A program made the position numbers and the translations under genes. Of a stretch of 64,000 bases of DNA, positions 48,701 through 60,729 are shown in pieces. Numbering within the stretch: the first letter of the stretch is position 1; the number at the start of each line of letters is the position of its first letter. The notes below the pieces were generated by a model. It had not been told where the DNA came from. It worked only from the letters and a program-made list of their open reading frames with translations, and made no database searches. Source of the stretch: Tamarix chinensis (taxonomy: Eukaryota; Streptophyta; Magnoliopsida; Caryophyllales; Tamaricaceae); the NCBI GenBank assembly GCA_030549775.1, contig CM060173.1:930001-994000 (forward strand). Reading direction: 5' to 3'.

Positions 48701-51700
48701 ATATCTTATTCATAATCAATTTACAAGTACCAAACACCCATTAACACAGATAAGCACATAACACAATTCTTAAGGTTGATCTCTAGAGTCAAGATCCTTA
48801 ATTTCCTCAAATCCTAATATTATACTCCTAGAATAACTTCTCTTATATTGATCATTCAACCACGAATCATAGTATATCATTCTCAAATATCATCATTATT
48901 ATTATACCCACAATTTATGGTCTAATGCTCACGTCACACACACACACAATAATAGCCCTATTCTAAACATTACCATTTACAAAGTTGCCAAAACCCTAAT
49001 TTCAAGATTAGTCATAACTCTTCCCATAAGGCTCGTATGATCACCCAAATTAAATAAAAATTCTTAAAATACCAATATTTACAACTATACAAAATTTGTG
49101 GTCTAAGTTAAAGGTTTTACATATGGGATAATAATATTACTATTTTAAGGTTACTATACCCTAATAAAGCCATTATCTCATTTGGAGGAACCTACAACAT
49201 TAGAAATTACTGCAAATAATTCTCCTGATATAATTATCATATTTGGTACACTTAACACATTAAATTATCAAGATCTCCATAACCCATATTACTACTCCAT
49301 AAGTTAGAATTTCTCAAAAGTATGACTTAGTGTATTAAGATTACACAACACATCTTTCCCATTATCACTTCCTTTATATCATATAAATATATATATATAT
49401 TATCACAAAATATCATTAGCAGCATACATTTTGTCATATAATAACAATATCATGATAATACACATAGTCATGCAAGCATTTAACACAAAACCCTAAAACA
49501 TCGATTAATATCCTTACCAAAAAGGACACCAGGCTCTAAGGACGTAAATCCTATACTTCCTCCTCCAAGATCATTGGAATATCACTTGCAAAATGAAATA
49601 ATATATGATTAGGATCAAAGATTAAAATTGAGGGAAAAGTTAAGGTAAAGGAAGGTAAAAATGGAAATAACTAGAGTCAAAGGAAATCTTGAGTTGCGTG
49701 AAAATGAGATAGAATGTATGGTGGAGCTATAGGTGAAATTTTGGTGGTATTTGGATAAGGTTTAGGGGTAAAAAGAGGGTGTAGAGATAAAATGGGAAGG
49801 CTACACAGGCATGTGGCAAGTGGTGCACACCCAGGTCATGAGCTAAGATTGTGCACGAGCAGGCGGTGCAAAGAGGCACAATCTTGCTTGAGTATTAATT
49901 CCACACGACAAAATTGAACCTATGCGCACAACCATGTGACAGGTTGTGCGTAAGCCATGCGAGGGTGCACGGGTAAACCTTTTTGGTTTGCATGGGCATG
50001 AGATAAGAAAAATTAGTATTGCATGACACAGGCTGTGCATTTCACAAAAATGCCACAAATGCGAGGAAAGAAGAAAGAAAAATGGTGGTGGTCGATGGAA
50101 ATGGTTGACGCCGATGAAGAGGAGTGATGGGGTGGCCTTGGTGGTCATTCCACTAGGCTTTGAGCAGTGCATGGTGGGTGTGGTGGTGCATAGTGGTGAT
50201 GGTGGTGCTTCAGGTGTGCAAAATAGAGCACGCACAACCGAGGGAGAAGAAGAAGATGTGTGTGACGGGTGAAAATGTATAGGGATGGTGCAGTCGGGCA
50301 CGAGGAATGGGATAGAAGAGTGGAGATGGAATTCAATGAAGGGATGGTGGAGTTTTGGGGTGAAGATGGCAGGTTCTGCAGTATGAGAGTGATGGTTGTT
50401 TGTGTGTTGAGTGAGGAAGAAAAAAGGTAGGGTGGCTCATAAGGGAGAAATGGCAAAGGATGGCTCGGGATGGTGATGGTAACATGGTAGAGGCACGATG
50501 GTGATGATGGTGGCTATAGTCGAGGGTGATGGGAGATGGTGCACGTTGCAAGAATAAGAATACCAAGGTCAAGTATTATGGCTTAAGGAGGTAGACGAAA
50601 GGAGAAAGGAAAAGAAAAGGAAAAAAGAGAAAGAAAAGGAAAAAGGGAAAGGTTTAAGGTTTAAGGTTAGTTTTATATAATTTTAGATTAGCCAAAATAG
50701 GTAGGATTGATGATAAAATTTACTAGAATTAAGATCAGGTTATAAAAATAATTTACTTGGGCCAAAGATTCAAGTTAGGTTAAGATTTTAGAATTAAGAA
50801 ATTTGGTTAAGGCTAAAATAAGATTTTATTAAGATGAAAATTAAATTAGGGTATTGATGATACGGTATTAGGTTAAGCAAAATTTTGAGGTATTAAAAAT
50901 ACCTCCATATAAATTCAACATTTAAATTATGATTTCAACCATGTTTAACTTGGAATTAATAAGAATCATATTGATGATATTTGGGGTTTTGAATTGGTTA
51001 AGTTTGGTGTCATCTTTGAACACCAAATTGGTGGCTTTTATGCCTTGTGATGTATTTGGTGTTACCAATTAAAAATAAACAATTTGGATAATAATGGAAT
51101 TTAATTGTGATTAGTGTTATCACTTAGAAACACCCAATTGATGGCTTTTATGTCTTGTGATGTGTGTGGTGTTATCACTTGGAACACACAATTGGTTTTT
51201 TTTGTGGAATTGATTTGTGATTGTGATATCACTTGGTAATTATTACTAATGAAATAAGATTTTGTTCGAGCCTTTTTCTCCAACTCTTAGGGTAGCTGAC
51301 CAAAAGATAGTGGGGAGGTGGCTCTGTGGTTTATATTTTTCACTAAGTATCCATTTTCTTCTCTACCAGGTTACGATCACTTGGGAGTATGCATATATCT
51401 TTGAGGATAGGATTATAATGTGGCAGGCCAACATGGCATTGGTGTCCAGCTTTGGTGGGTGAGATATCCTAGTACAAGCCTCCTAGTACTTTGTATTGTC
51501 CATTACTGAGACGATTATGGTATTCCAACTTTTTATCCCTCATAGAAAATATATTCATGGTGTGGTGCTTGAGGTATCCCAGTATAAGCCTCCTCGATGT
51601 ACTTCAACCACATGTAGTGGGTGTGGCATCCCAATTTGTGTTAGCCTTCGTAGCAAGTGCACTCGATGTGTGGTGGGTGTGGTATCCATGGAGAAAAGCT

Positions 51701-52561
51701 CCTTTGATGTATCCTAACCTTGAGTGGTGGGTGTGGTATCCTATTGTGATTGTATGCTGCCATGAATTTTGTTCACAATAGAGAAGTAAGTGTGGTTAAA
51801 CAAACTATCTTGATAATTGAATTTATGTGATCATTAAAGGAAGAGTTATAATATGGTTTATATTGTGGGGATTGTGATGCATTTACCGTTTAACTATTTT
51901 TCCATGATTTCTATATAAGCATGCCTTGTTGTATTACAGGCATGATCCTAAGTGTTAATTTATATTGGTATGCTTATCACCATGTTGCTATGTAACTTAA
52001 TGTCTGCATGAACCTTACCATGTTTTAGGTACTTTGTTATTCTTGTACTTAACCGTACTAATACTACACTTGTGTGGTCACTATAATTATCTACCTTCTA
52101 GTATGGGAGTAGATGACAATTTGTAGGGGCACGAATCTCAATTAGAGTTTGCTAAGGATGTTGACGTGGACTAGTAGTTGGCCATTGCTTGGAGGTGGAG
52201 ATTTATATTTTTGGCTTTGAGTTAGGCTAATCGGCTAGAGGTGTTTTTCCTACTGTGTTGGAAAGTTTTTATTCTTCTAGTTATTTAGACTCTTGTTTTT
52301 AGATTTTGTAAACTCTCATACTCTTCCTATCTATATTATTGCTCTCATCTTTTTTTTATCATTAGTATTGTTGTATTATTATTATGAGCATACATCTTTT
52401 CGTTTGTGGTTCTGTTTTGTCTTGTAGCAGGCATGAGTTAGGTGATGATCCACCTCTCTCATGGTTGATGTGGTAATAACATTCCTTGGTTTTGTGTTTT
52501 CAAATGCTTCCACATTAACTTCAAAATAAAATTTTCTGGTTCAAATATTGGGGGTATTAAA
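45771..52561 (+). repeat. 3' LTR of the decayed chromovirus, split by a solo LTR
   Basis: Starts TATAATACCCACC and ends GGGGGTATTAAA. The parts 45771-47586 and 50898-52561 align with the 5' LTR, including TTAGGAATTGA (about 46770), AAGGTAAGGC (about 46832), TTTAAATTATGATTTCAACC (50921) and TTGGAAAGTTT (near 52258). CT dinucleotide runs lie at about 46173-46196 and 46353-46372. TCGA-core motifs occur at 45890-45980 and 47250-47530. Confidence 0.78.
47587..50897 (-). mobile_element. Solo LTR, 3.3 kb, with AATAC target duplication
   Basis: The plus strand starts TATAACAACTC and ends TTTTGAGGTATTAAA, the reverse of a TGTAATACCTC-type start and a GTTATA-type end. AATAC flanks it at 47582-47586 and 50898-50902, and the host 3' LTR reads on across it. 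It contains CCACTATT repeats (48230-48670) like those of the other long LTRs and a GC-richer zone with GCACAACC blocks at 49800-50570. Frames in the latter (for example 49843-50301, minus strand) are His/Pro/Ser-rich and unrecognisable. Confidence 0.85.
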
Positions 52562-54189
52562 ACCACCCACTGAGTAAATATGGTCTATGAGTTTCTCTCT
52601 TCCCTTTTACCTTGTTAGCACATTAGGGACAATGTGAATTATAAGCATGGGGGAGATATTGTAGGGATACATTTTTATTTGCTTGTTTTCTTACATTATG
52701 TGTTATAATTATTCATTTCTTATGTTTCTTTTTAAAAAATTATAGTAAAAGAAAATGAAAAAAGAAAAATTTTGAAAATAGAAAAAAAAAGGAGGAATCA
52801 AAGTGGGAAATGATCTTTCATTGATGATTTTAGAAGACTATTTAACATGAGGTTGCAGTAAGTTGACTAAATTTGTTGAGACACCTTAATATTTTTTCTT
52901 GAAAATGATTTTGATTTTTGAGCTTAAATGTTTTGGTTGCATTCTTATGGGATGACTGTAACTATGGTGGTGAAATTGAGGGTCATATATGCATTGATAC
53001 ATTTTTGTGGTGACTTTTTCTATGATTTAAAGGATTAGAATTGGCATTTTTATTTAGACCATGTGAGATTTTGAGTCTAAATGACCAAATCATCAAAAAG
53101 TGGTCTCGATATTTTTATTATGTGTGTGATGTCCTACCATAGCTTGTGAAACTATAACTTGCAATTATTTTCATCGAAATTTCATATAACTTATAATACA
53201 CATTAAGATGATAGAGACACATTTTCTTTGCTCATGAAACCTACATTAGATGGATAGTCTAACCTTAATGCTTTATCCTTTGCTAACCCTTTTAAGCTTT
53301 CAACCTATTTTGTTGATCCAACTACAATTGTAGCCTTTATTCGTGTATCCCTACCTTAGTTTAGAGATAGTGGGGTGATGAGTAAAATGAGAACAAAGGT
53401 ATGTGTATGGTTTATCTTAAGTATGTGAGATGTGTGAAAAGGTGAATGGTTATATAGGATGAAAAAAAATACATACTAAGAAGAAATTTGGGTTTATTTG
53501 TCATGTTGAAGATGTTGGGACTATTCAAAAAAAAAGAGAAAAAAAAGATTGAATAAGGTGAAAGAGTCATGTATAGCTATTATTTATCACAGCTCATTAG
53601 TTTTTAACTTGTAGCCCCACTTTCTAAAAAAAATCATCTTAACCTTCTTACCTTTGACCCCATTACAACCTTAATAAGACCTCTTGATTATTGTGTGCTC
53701 TAAGTCTTTATGGTGGTGGAGAATCGAGAAGCATTGCTAGCATATGGGTGGTCATGTTCATGAGTGCAAGGAAATGAGAAAAACTTTGAAATTGATTCAT
53801 ATAAATAAACATGAGAGAGGAGTGTCCCAATATCTAAAGTGAGGTTGTCAGTTCGAAACTTAAGTCTTGTACGAGTTTAGCTCATGGTAACCTGTAACTC
53901 ATGCAACATGTTATCCTTACATGTTCCTCTTTTCATGATTTTGACTTGATAATCCAACAATACATTTCCACTTCTTTCATAAGTATGCAGCCTGAAAATA
54001 TTTTTGAGAATTGTGTTTTTATATTTTGATGAGTTTTGGGGTCTTGATGAGTTGATTTGGTTTGGCGCGATGTGAGTGTGTGAAAAATATTTACTAAGAA
54101 AAGGATTCCATTTTTCATATCACTTCTACTTTGTACTTTTATATGTGTTGGTTGCTTGAGGATAAACAACAATTCAACCATAGGGGAGT
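52562..54189 (+). mobile_element. Athila-like 3' region after pol
   Basis: Non-coding or env-region remnant. GCACATTAGGGACAATGTGA and AAGCATGGGGGAGAT (52619-52656) form one purine-rich 3' signal. TGCTTGAGGATAAACAACAA and ATAGGGGAG (to 54188) form a second, directly before a TTGATAG LTR-type start. This pair of signals is typical of Athila/Tat-lineage 3' ends. The frames in between (for example 53933-54181, minus strand) have no similarity. Confidence 0.6.
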
Positions 54190-54310
54190 TGATAGGAATG
54201 AATTATGTCAGTGATAATAACTTTAACATGAAGATTTAGCATGATTATATGCTAATTTTTTTTCCATACTTTAGTTGACTTTTTCTTTTTTAATGCTCTT
54301 GATCATATTT
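54190..54310 (+). repeat. Start of an Athila-like LTR
   Basis: Begins TGATAGGAATGAATTATG after the purine-rich ATAGGGGAGT. It is cut after about 120 bases by LTR A. Confidence 0.5.
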
Positions 54311-55459
54311 TGTTTAACACCCCAAAATTTTAAAACCTAAAATTTAAATTTTTAACCTTTTATTCAGAAAATTTTGTTCTTTAAATTTTTTAATTAATTA
54401 TTTTTGACTTACAAAAATAAATAAATTTATTTAATAAATTAATATAATTATTTTATTATTTTATCTTACCATTTTTAACCAAATAAATCCTAAACCCATA
54501 ATTTTATCAAAATTATTTTATGAAATTAATACCCTAATTTTTGGATAAACTAATTCAATATTTTTTTGATAGCCTAATTTTAGCATAATTTATAATCCTA
54601 ACTCTAAATATATATTCCTTTTATTTTTCTCCTTTTCCCTTTTTTTTCTTCCTTTTCTTTCTTTTTAATTTTCTTTCCTTCTTCCTTCTTCCCTTAGTCC
54701 AGCTCATACCGCCCCTATTTATCTCTTTTCTTACCCTCATGCTAGCCAACCCTTTTCCCCTCATTTCCTTTCTTTTCCCCACATATGCCTGACTTTCCCC
54801 CTCCTTCTTCTCCACCTTCCCCCACGCGAGTTGGCCTGCTTCCTTCTCTTTTCTTTCTCTCCCCCATGCAGCTCATCCCTCCTCTTTCTCCTTCTTCCTT
54901 GTCTGCCTCCTCCCTTGCTAAACACTCCTCCCACACGCCTTCTTCCTTTTACACCCTTACAATCCTACACCAACCCCTTTGCCTGACCGGATGCCCTACA
55001 CCACCAGCCCCTCTGCCTGTCCCTTCCTTTTCCATTTTCGACCCTATATCCCTCTAACCCCTTCCCTTGCATGCCTCTCCCTTCCATTTCTCCCCCTACC
55101 ATTTCGGATGCTCTGCCCCTGCCTACAATGCAACCCCCCTTCACACCACCTAACCCTACACGCCAAACACCTCATATCCTCCTCTTCCTTTTCTTCTTCT
55201 TTTTCTTCTATTCTTCACTGCCTCACTTCTCCCTCGAGCTCAGCTCTCCTCCCGACCCTCTCTTCTCCTTTTATCCCTTTTTCTCCTTCCCCTGTTTTTT
55301 TCCTTCGACACTCCCTATAGCTACCTCTACCATCTCCACCACCAACCCACTCTCTACGCCACCATCTCCTCCCTCCTACTTCCTCCCTACACTACCTAGA
55401 GCAACCAACACCAGTCCACCCCTATAGTCTACCTCCGTTTTCTTTTTCTCCCCTTTAAC
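54311..55459 (+). mobile_element. LTR A, 5' portion of a long LTR
   Basis: Starts TGTTTAACACCCC, AAAATTTTAAAACCTAAAA, like the 40222 LTR but more diverged. AT-rich for about 290 bases, then pyrimidine-rich (54600-55440). It is interrupted by LTR B; its remaining part is not in view. Confidence 0.65.
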
Positions 55460-56763
55460 TATAATACCCCAAAAATTTAAAACCTAGAATTTAATAAATA
55501 ACCCTCATTTGTGATAATTTACTTTTTAAATTTATTTAATTTAATTATTTTGTGGATTTTTGGATGTATAAAAATGGATATGTATATTTAATAAATTAAA
55601 ATAAATATATATTTTTTATTTTATCATACTTATTTTATTTAAATAATTTTCCAAACCAATATTTTACTAAAATTACCCTCTTAAACTAATATTTTAAATT
55701 TTAAATAAATTAAGTTATTAAATTAATTTATCTATCAAATATATTAAATACCATTGTTCCAAAAATTATTTTAGTTTTATTTTTTCCCTTTTCCTTTTCC
55801 TTATTCATTTTTCTTTCACCTTTTCCTTCCTTTTTCTTTTCCTCCGTTTTCCTTTTTCTTCCTTTCTTCTTCCTTCGGGTTGTTGACCAGCCTCCCTATG
55901 CTGGGCGGCTTGGCCTTTCTCCTTCTCCCCCCTCGCATCCAACCCGACGTCCCTCCTCTCTTTTCTTTCTTCCTTTTCTCCCCTCGGTTAGGCCAGCCCA
56001 ACTCTCTTCTTTTCTATTCACCCCTCTCCCTCATGTGTAGGGCCGGCCCATTCCTTTTTTTTCTCCCCTGCCCGGTCTGCCTGCCCCTTCTTTCTTTTCT
56101 CTTCTTCTTCTTCCCTTCTCCTTCCTTCTTCTACATTCCCCCATATCACCCTGTAACTCACAGCTTGCAACCACCTGCCTCTCCCTGCAGCCCTACACTC
56201 TCTCCCTCTCTCTCACCTTCCCTTTTCCTTCCATTACTAGGCCATACACACCCATGCACCCCTCTCTTGTGTTCCCTTTTCTTTCCTTTTCTTCTTTCCT
56301 TCTCCCTGTCACTCTACACCTATCGACCTATAGCCTTCCCCTTGCCACCACCTAGCCCGACGCCCCTACTTCCCCTCCCCTCTCTCTTCTTTTTATTTTT
56401 ATCTTCTTCTCATTTTCTCCATTGCTTGAGCCCTCCTTCTCCCTCTATTGATCTCCCATTTCTCCCTTCTTCCCCTCTTCTCCTCCTCCCCTATTTTTGC
56501 TCTGCCACCCTCAACCGTTGTTGCTGCCACCCAACCTACCACCATAGTTGCCCCTGGCACCTTTTGCTACCTCCCTACACCACTCCATCAACACCACATG
56601 CCCCCGCAACCCCTTCCCCTCCTTCCTTTTCTTTCCCCCTTCTAGGGCTCCACCCTACACTAACACTATGCGCCGCCGTTCTCCATCTTCCGCTGCCTCC
56701 ACAACCACCACTCTACCCCTTGGAACCTCCCCTACCACCACCTTACCTCCTCTTGGCCGAAAC
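55460..56763 (+). mobile_element. LTR B, 5' portion, same family as the 5.2-kb solo LTR
   Basis: Starts TATAATACCCC. AACCTAGAATTTAATAAAT and AATTATTTTGTGGATTTTTG match the 40222 LTR closely over the first 200 bases. A pyrimidine-rich tract fills 55780-56760, giving a spurious 309-codon frame. It is cut by LTR C. Confidence 0.75.
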
Positions 56764-57199
56764 TGAAATGCCCCGACAATTTCTAATTTTTAAAATTATA
56801 TTTAAATGAGGCTTTATTATGAAAATTAATTAAATTAATTATTTTTATTAAAATAAAAGGGAATTAATTAGGTCTATTTAAGAAGAAAATAATAAATAAA
56901 TTTTTTAATAGAAACGTTTTGGGTATTTTAGTTAATTAAGGATTGTATTTTAGAAATTAATTAAATAAATTATTTTATTTAAAATAAGGATGATAAAATA
57001 GTTCCAAATTAATATGAATTTTATAAATATTTTAATTAAAGAAAACTAGGGTGTTTTGCTAATTAAAATGGAATTTATGAAAAATATTTCAAAAATCCTA
57101 ATTTAGCCTAAAAAGGGATTCAAATATTTTTTTTATTTAAATATGATTATTTTTAAATATTTCAAATATTTTAATTAATTTAAATACCCAACCTAATTA

Positions 57200-58380
57200 T
57201 TTTTCTCTTTTCCTTTTTCCCTTTTTCCATTTTCTTTCTTCCTTTTTCTTTATTTTTCTTTCTTCTTCTTTTCTTCCTTACCTTCTCCCCGATTGGGCTT
57301 GCTTCCCGCGGCCCAGCCTGAGCAACCGGCCTCCTTCCTTCTCCCTCACCGCGCCACATTTTCCCTCTTTTCCTTCTGGAACGTTGCGTTTTAATTAATT
57401 TTTTTTACCGTTGCACCTGGCCGGTCTCCTCCATTTTCTTTTCCTTCTTTTCTCTGCCCCAAACCACCGGTCCATCCTTTTCTTTCTTCTTCTTCTTCCT
57501 TCACACCTACCCAACCCCGTCGACGACTTGCAATGTAGCCACCAGCCGAAAATCTCGCTGCCGATCTCGCTCCTTTGACCAGCCGATATTCTTCTCCCTC
57601 TCCCCTGCTGACTCGCAGCCTCATCAACTCAACCAAATCTCCCCTTTCTCGCACTATCCCGTCCCTTTTTCCCTGCCAACCCTTGCTCCGTTTTGACTCC
57701 CACCGGTTAACCTCGCCGCCGGTAACCCTAACCCTACCTACCTTACCCCGTAACTGACCCACAGAACCCTAAAATCCCTTATAAAATCTATAAATACCCT
57801 CATAAGATGCCTTGTATCGAGCTTTTAATTTCTGCCCAGAATTACCCAACCTTGCCACCGCCACCCCTTTATATTCCTTGTCCGCCGCCTCAGGCCAACT
57901 TCGTCGCCATCTCTAGCCACAAAACTCATCCTTGCACCGCCCTCTAACTAACTACGCCTCCCATATCTTTCGATTCTTCCTACACAAGCCACCTCGGTTG
58001 TGCGAAGTAGCCCCCTCGGCCAACCTCTTCTCTGCCTCTGCCACCCTTTGCACCACCATTAGCCACATCTTCCGCCGCTGTCACCGCTTCTTTCACCTCC
58101 TATTCTCTTCTGCATACCCTCCTCTTCCTTTCTTTTCCTCTCCCTCCCTCTCCTCCTCTCTTTCTCCCCTTCTTCCCAATTCGGCCACCACTGTCGCCGC
58201 CGTGCACCGCCACCCTCATTCAACTCCTCTCCCTCTAGCCAGTCTTAAACACCCCAAACCCCACCTCCATTCTGCCTCTCCTTTTCCCAGCATCCAACTT
58301 TTCCCCTCTTCTTCTCTTTTTCCGGCCACCGCCACCATTGTCGTGCACCATCGCCGGTGCTGCCCATTACCTTCAGCCTA
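57200..58380 (+). other. Pyrimidine-rich tract of LTR C
   Basis: C/T-rich with a GC-rich final part (GCCGCCACC, CGCCGGTGC). It holds frames of 60 to 149 codons without recognisable domains, as in the sister LTRs. It is the reverse counterpart of 26780-28035. Confidence 0.7.
57789..57796 (+). promoter_or_regulatory. TATA box of LTR C
   Basis: TATAAATA followed by CCC, within the pyrimidine-rich tract, conserved with the minus-strand sister at 27367-27374. Confidence 0.55.
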
Positions 58381-58439
58381 AGGTTGAACCCTAGACCCTC
58401 TCAACCCTTTTCCCTATTTTTACAAGCCTTACTTTATTT

Positions 58440-58538
58440 TATTTCAATTATTTGAATATAAATACTATTATTATTATTATTAATGTTTTTATTATTATTT
58501 CTGTTGAGGTCTAAAACCCTATTGTATTTTTATTTCTA

Positions 58539-58587
<49 letters not shown>

Positions 58588-58920
58588 GCTTCTATTATTA
58601 CTATTATTATTATTAATAAGTGGTTATTAATATAATAATAATAATAATTATTATTATTATTACTATTTCAAATTCCTATTATTATTCTATTATTAATATT
58701 ACAACTATTTTACCATTAGTGTTGCGATTATTATTATTGTTATTGTTATTGTCGTTGTTATTATTATTATTATTATTATCAAGTGTTAGTATTATTATTT
58801 TATATAGGGCTGAAACCTTGTTGTGCCTATTTTGAATTGTAGTAGTGGTATTATAAATATCAAGTTTTATTATTATTAATATTATCATTATTTTTATCAA
58901 TAGCATTTATTATTCTTATT

Positions 58921-58977
<57 letters not shown>

Positions 58978-59400
58978 TATTATTATTATTTTTCAATGTA
59001 GGGTGGAAACCCTACTTCTTTTTATCTTCAAATATTATCCTTACTATTATTACCATTATGATTATTATTATTTTTCAATATTATTATGGTTTTTATCATT
59101 ATTATTATTACTACTAAATTTTTATTATTAAAGTTACTAATGTTATTATTAGTATTATTTTGATAAAGGGGCCGAAGCCCTTATTTCACTTTGTTTTTGA
59201 GTTATGCCCTTTTTATTATTATTGTTACTATTATTATTCTTATTTATATTATCATTGATATTATTTTTAGTACCTTTGATATTATTATTTTAGTATCATT
59301 ATTATTCTTAGGGTAAAGTCTTCAACCCTATATTATCAACTTTTACAATATTTCTATTATTTCTTATATCTTTAGTAAGTTAGAAATTTGTTAATGTTAT
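58440..59400 (+). repeat. TTA-trinucleotide-rich zone with two microsatellites
   Basis: Dense TTATTA sequence, with pure runs at about 58540-58588 and 58925-58977. The poly-Leu, Ile or Asn frames across it are artefacts. Confidence 0.85.
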
Positions 59401-59759
59401 TTTTATTAATATGTTATTATTTTATCAAAGCCCTAAGGAGGTGTAGGAGCGTGCTCCAAGACTGATGTCATTTTAGGTAAGGGTGTTACTAAGGCCTACT
59501 GTGTGTTGATGTGCATTAAATGCCTTGTATGTTATGCATCCTATGTTTATTATTGTAATTATTTCGTATATGGTATGACGTGGAGTTCAAGCATGTTCTT
59601 GTGTTGTTATATGGCATGTGTATTATGTATATGTGATGATATGTGTTGTGACCCTGTAAGACATGCATGTGAGGATGTTAATATGGCTTGTGTGGGGGAA
59701 AGGATGAAAAAGGAGGATGGGGAAAGAATTTGACCAAGGAATGTGAGTTGACCTAAGTA

Positions 59760-60340
59760 TATTAATGATTCATGAGTGGAAGAATCAAATGGGAAATTTT
59801 AGGGTTTCATGTGGGAGAATTTAATCTATACTTTTATATGGAAGAATCTAAGTTATGGTCTTATATGGGAGAATCTAATTTATGATGTTGTATGGGAGAA
59901 GGTAATTTATGATGTTATATGGGAGAATCTAATCTATGGTTTTGTATGGGAGGATCTAGTCTAGGGTTTTGTATGGATGAATCTTTAATTTTATATGGTT
60001 TGAATTTAGGGTTTGGTAATGATGAATCTTTGGTTTGGTATGGATTGAATTTAGGGTTTAGTATGGATGAATCTTTGGGTTTTATATGGTTTGAATCTAG
60101 GGTTTGGTATGGATGAATCTTTGGTTTTGTATGGATTGAATTTTGGGTTTGGTATGGATGAAACTTTGGTTTTGTATAGATTGAATTTAGGGTTTGGTAT
60201 GGATGAATCTTTGGTTTTGTGTGGATTGAATTTAGGGTTTTGTATGACGGAATCTTGGGTTTTGCATGAAAGAATTTAGGGTTTCGTATGGATGGACTTA
60301 GGGTTTGCATGAAAAGTTCGAAAGGTTGTATGGGATGTGT
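59760..60340 (+). repeat. Tandem repeats of LTR C (TATGGGAGAATCTAA and TATGGATGAATCTTTGG types)
   Basis: First a short series with TATGGGAGAATCTAATTTA, then about five units of 44-60 bases with GGTATGGATGAATCTTTGG and TTGAATTTAGGGTTT. The unit length keeps a frame open on both strands, which gives repetitive 65-180-codon frames that I do not regard as genes. Confidence 0.8.
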
Positions 60341-60729
60341 AACGTCTGCATGGGAGTGAAATTTACGTATGGAAAGATAATTTGGGATGTGAGGAAGGTA
60401 ATGTAAGTGTTGTTTGGGTGTTTGAAAACTTTGGATGAAAAATAGTACGTGGAGCATTATAAGGGTACGTAGGAGACTGAGCTAGGGTTTGGAGTGGCTA
60501 ATTATGGGTTGTTGTGATTAATTAGGGTTTGTAGTGATTAACTATGGATTGTTGTGGTTAACTAAGGTTTGGATATGGCTAACTAGGTGAATAAAGTATG
60601 ATGATAAATATGGAATCTATGATTTGTGATGTGTGAAGTGTAAAGGGAGTGATTCATGCATGTCTAGGATGAAAGTTTCTGAATAAGATACTTAAAACAT
60701 TAATTACGTAAAGTGGAAGATGTTGAGCC

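Larger units (their letters stand above)
33239..52561 (+). mobile_element. Decayed Ty3/gypsy chromovirus (Del/Tekay-like) with two solo LTRs inside
   Basis: Comprises a 5' LTR (33239-36476), a primer-binding site, zinc knuckle, protease, RT, RNaseH and integrase remnants, and a 3' LTR (45771-52561). Two later insertions, at 40222-45431 and 47587-50897, are solo LTRs. The pol order and motifs ([32 protein letters not shown]) fit chromoviruses with long LTRs such as Del/Tekay. Most of gag is missing. The two LTRs differ at many positions, suggesting an old insertion, and the outer flanks (GACCT and ACCAC) do not match, so the two halves may not come from one insertion event. Confidence 0.8.
56764..60729 (+). 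mobile_element. LTR C, sister of the 24071-28469 solo LTR
   Basis: Starts TGAAATGCCCCG and follows the 24071-28469 LTR in reverse order: AT-rich start, pyrimidine-rich tract (57200-58380), TATA box (57789-57796), TTA-rich zone (58440-59400), CAAAGCCCTAAGGAGG (59426), and tandem repeats (59760-60340). The end is cut off by a hAT-like element at 60730, so the expected CCACTATTAT repeat block and LTR end are missing from view. Confidence 0.8.

Noticed and set aside
49800..50572. Minus-strand frames of 79 to 152 codons (49843-50301, 50145-50456, 50333-50572)
   Set aside because: They overlap in different frames within a GC-richer zone of a solo LTR, with low-complexity His/Pro/Ser content and no domain.
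55880..56809. 309-codon frame, the second longest in the window
   Set aside because: Same kind of pyrimidine-rich LTR tract (LTR B). The frame even runs over the boundary into LTR C, which shows it is accidental.
57932..58381. 149-codon frame with His/Pro/Ser-rich product
   Set aside because: Part of the pyrimidine-rich tract of LTR C. The reverse sister LTR does not keep a matching frame that I can see.
58620..59131. Poly-Leu, Ile and Asn frames
   Set aside because: Direct translation of TTA/AAT microsatellites.
59915..60457. 180-codon minus-strand frame with a repetitive SIHTKPKIHPYQTL-type product
   Set aside because: Encoded by tandem repeats whose unit length happens to keep the frame; the opposite strand is open too.
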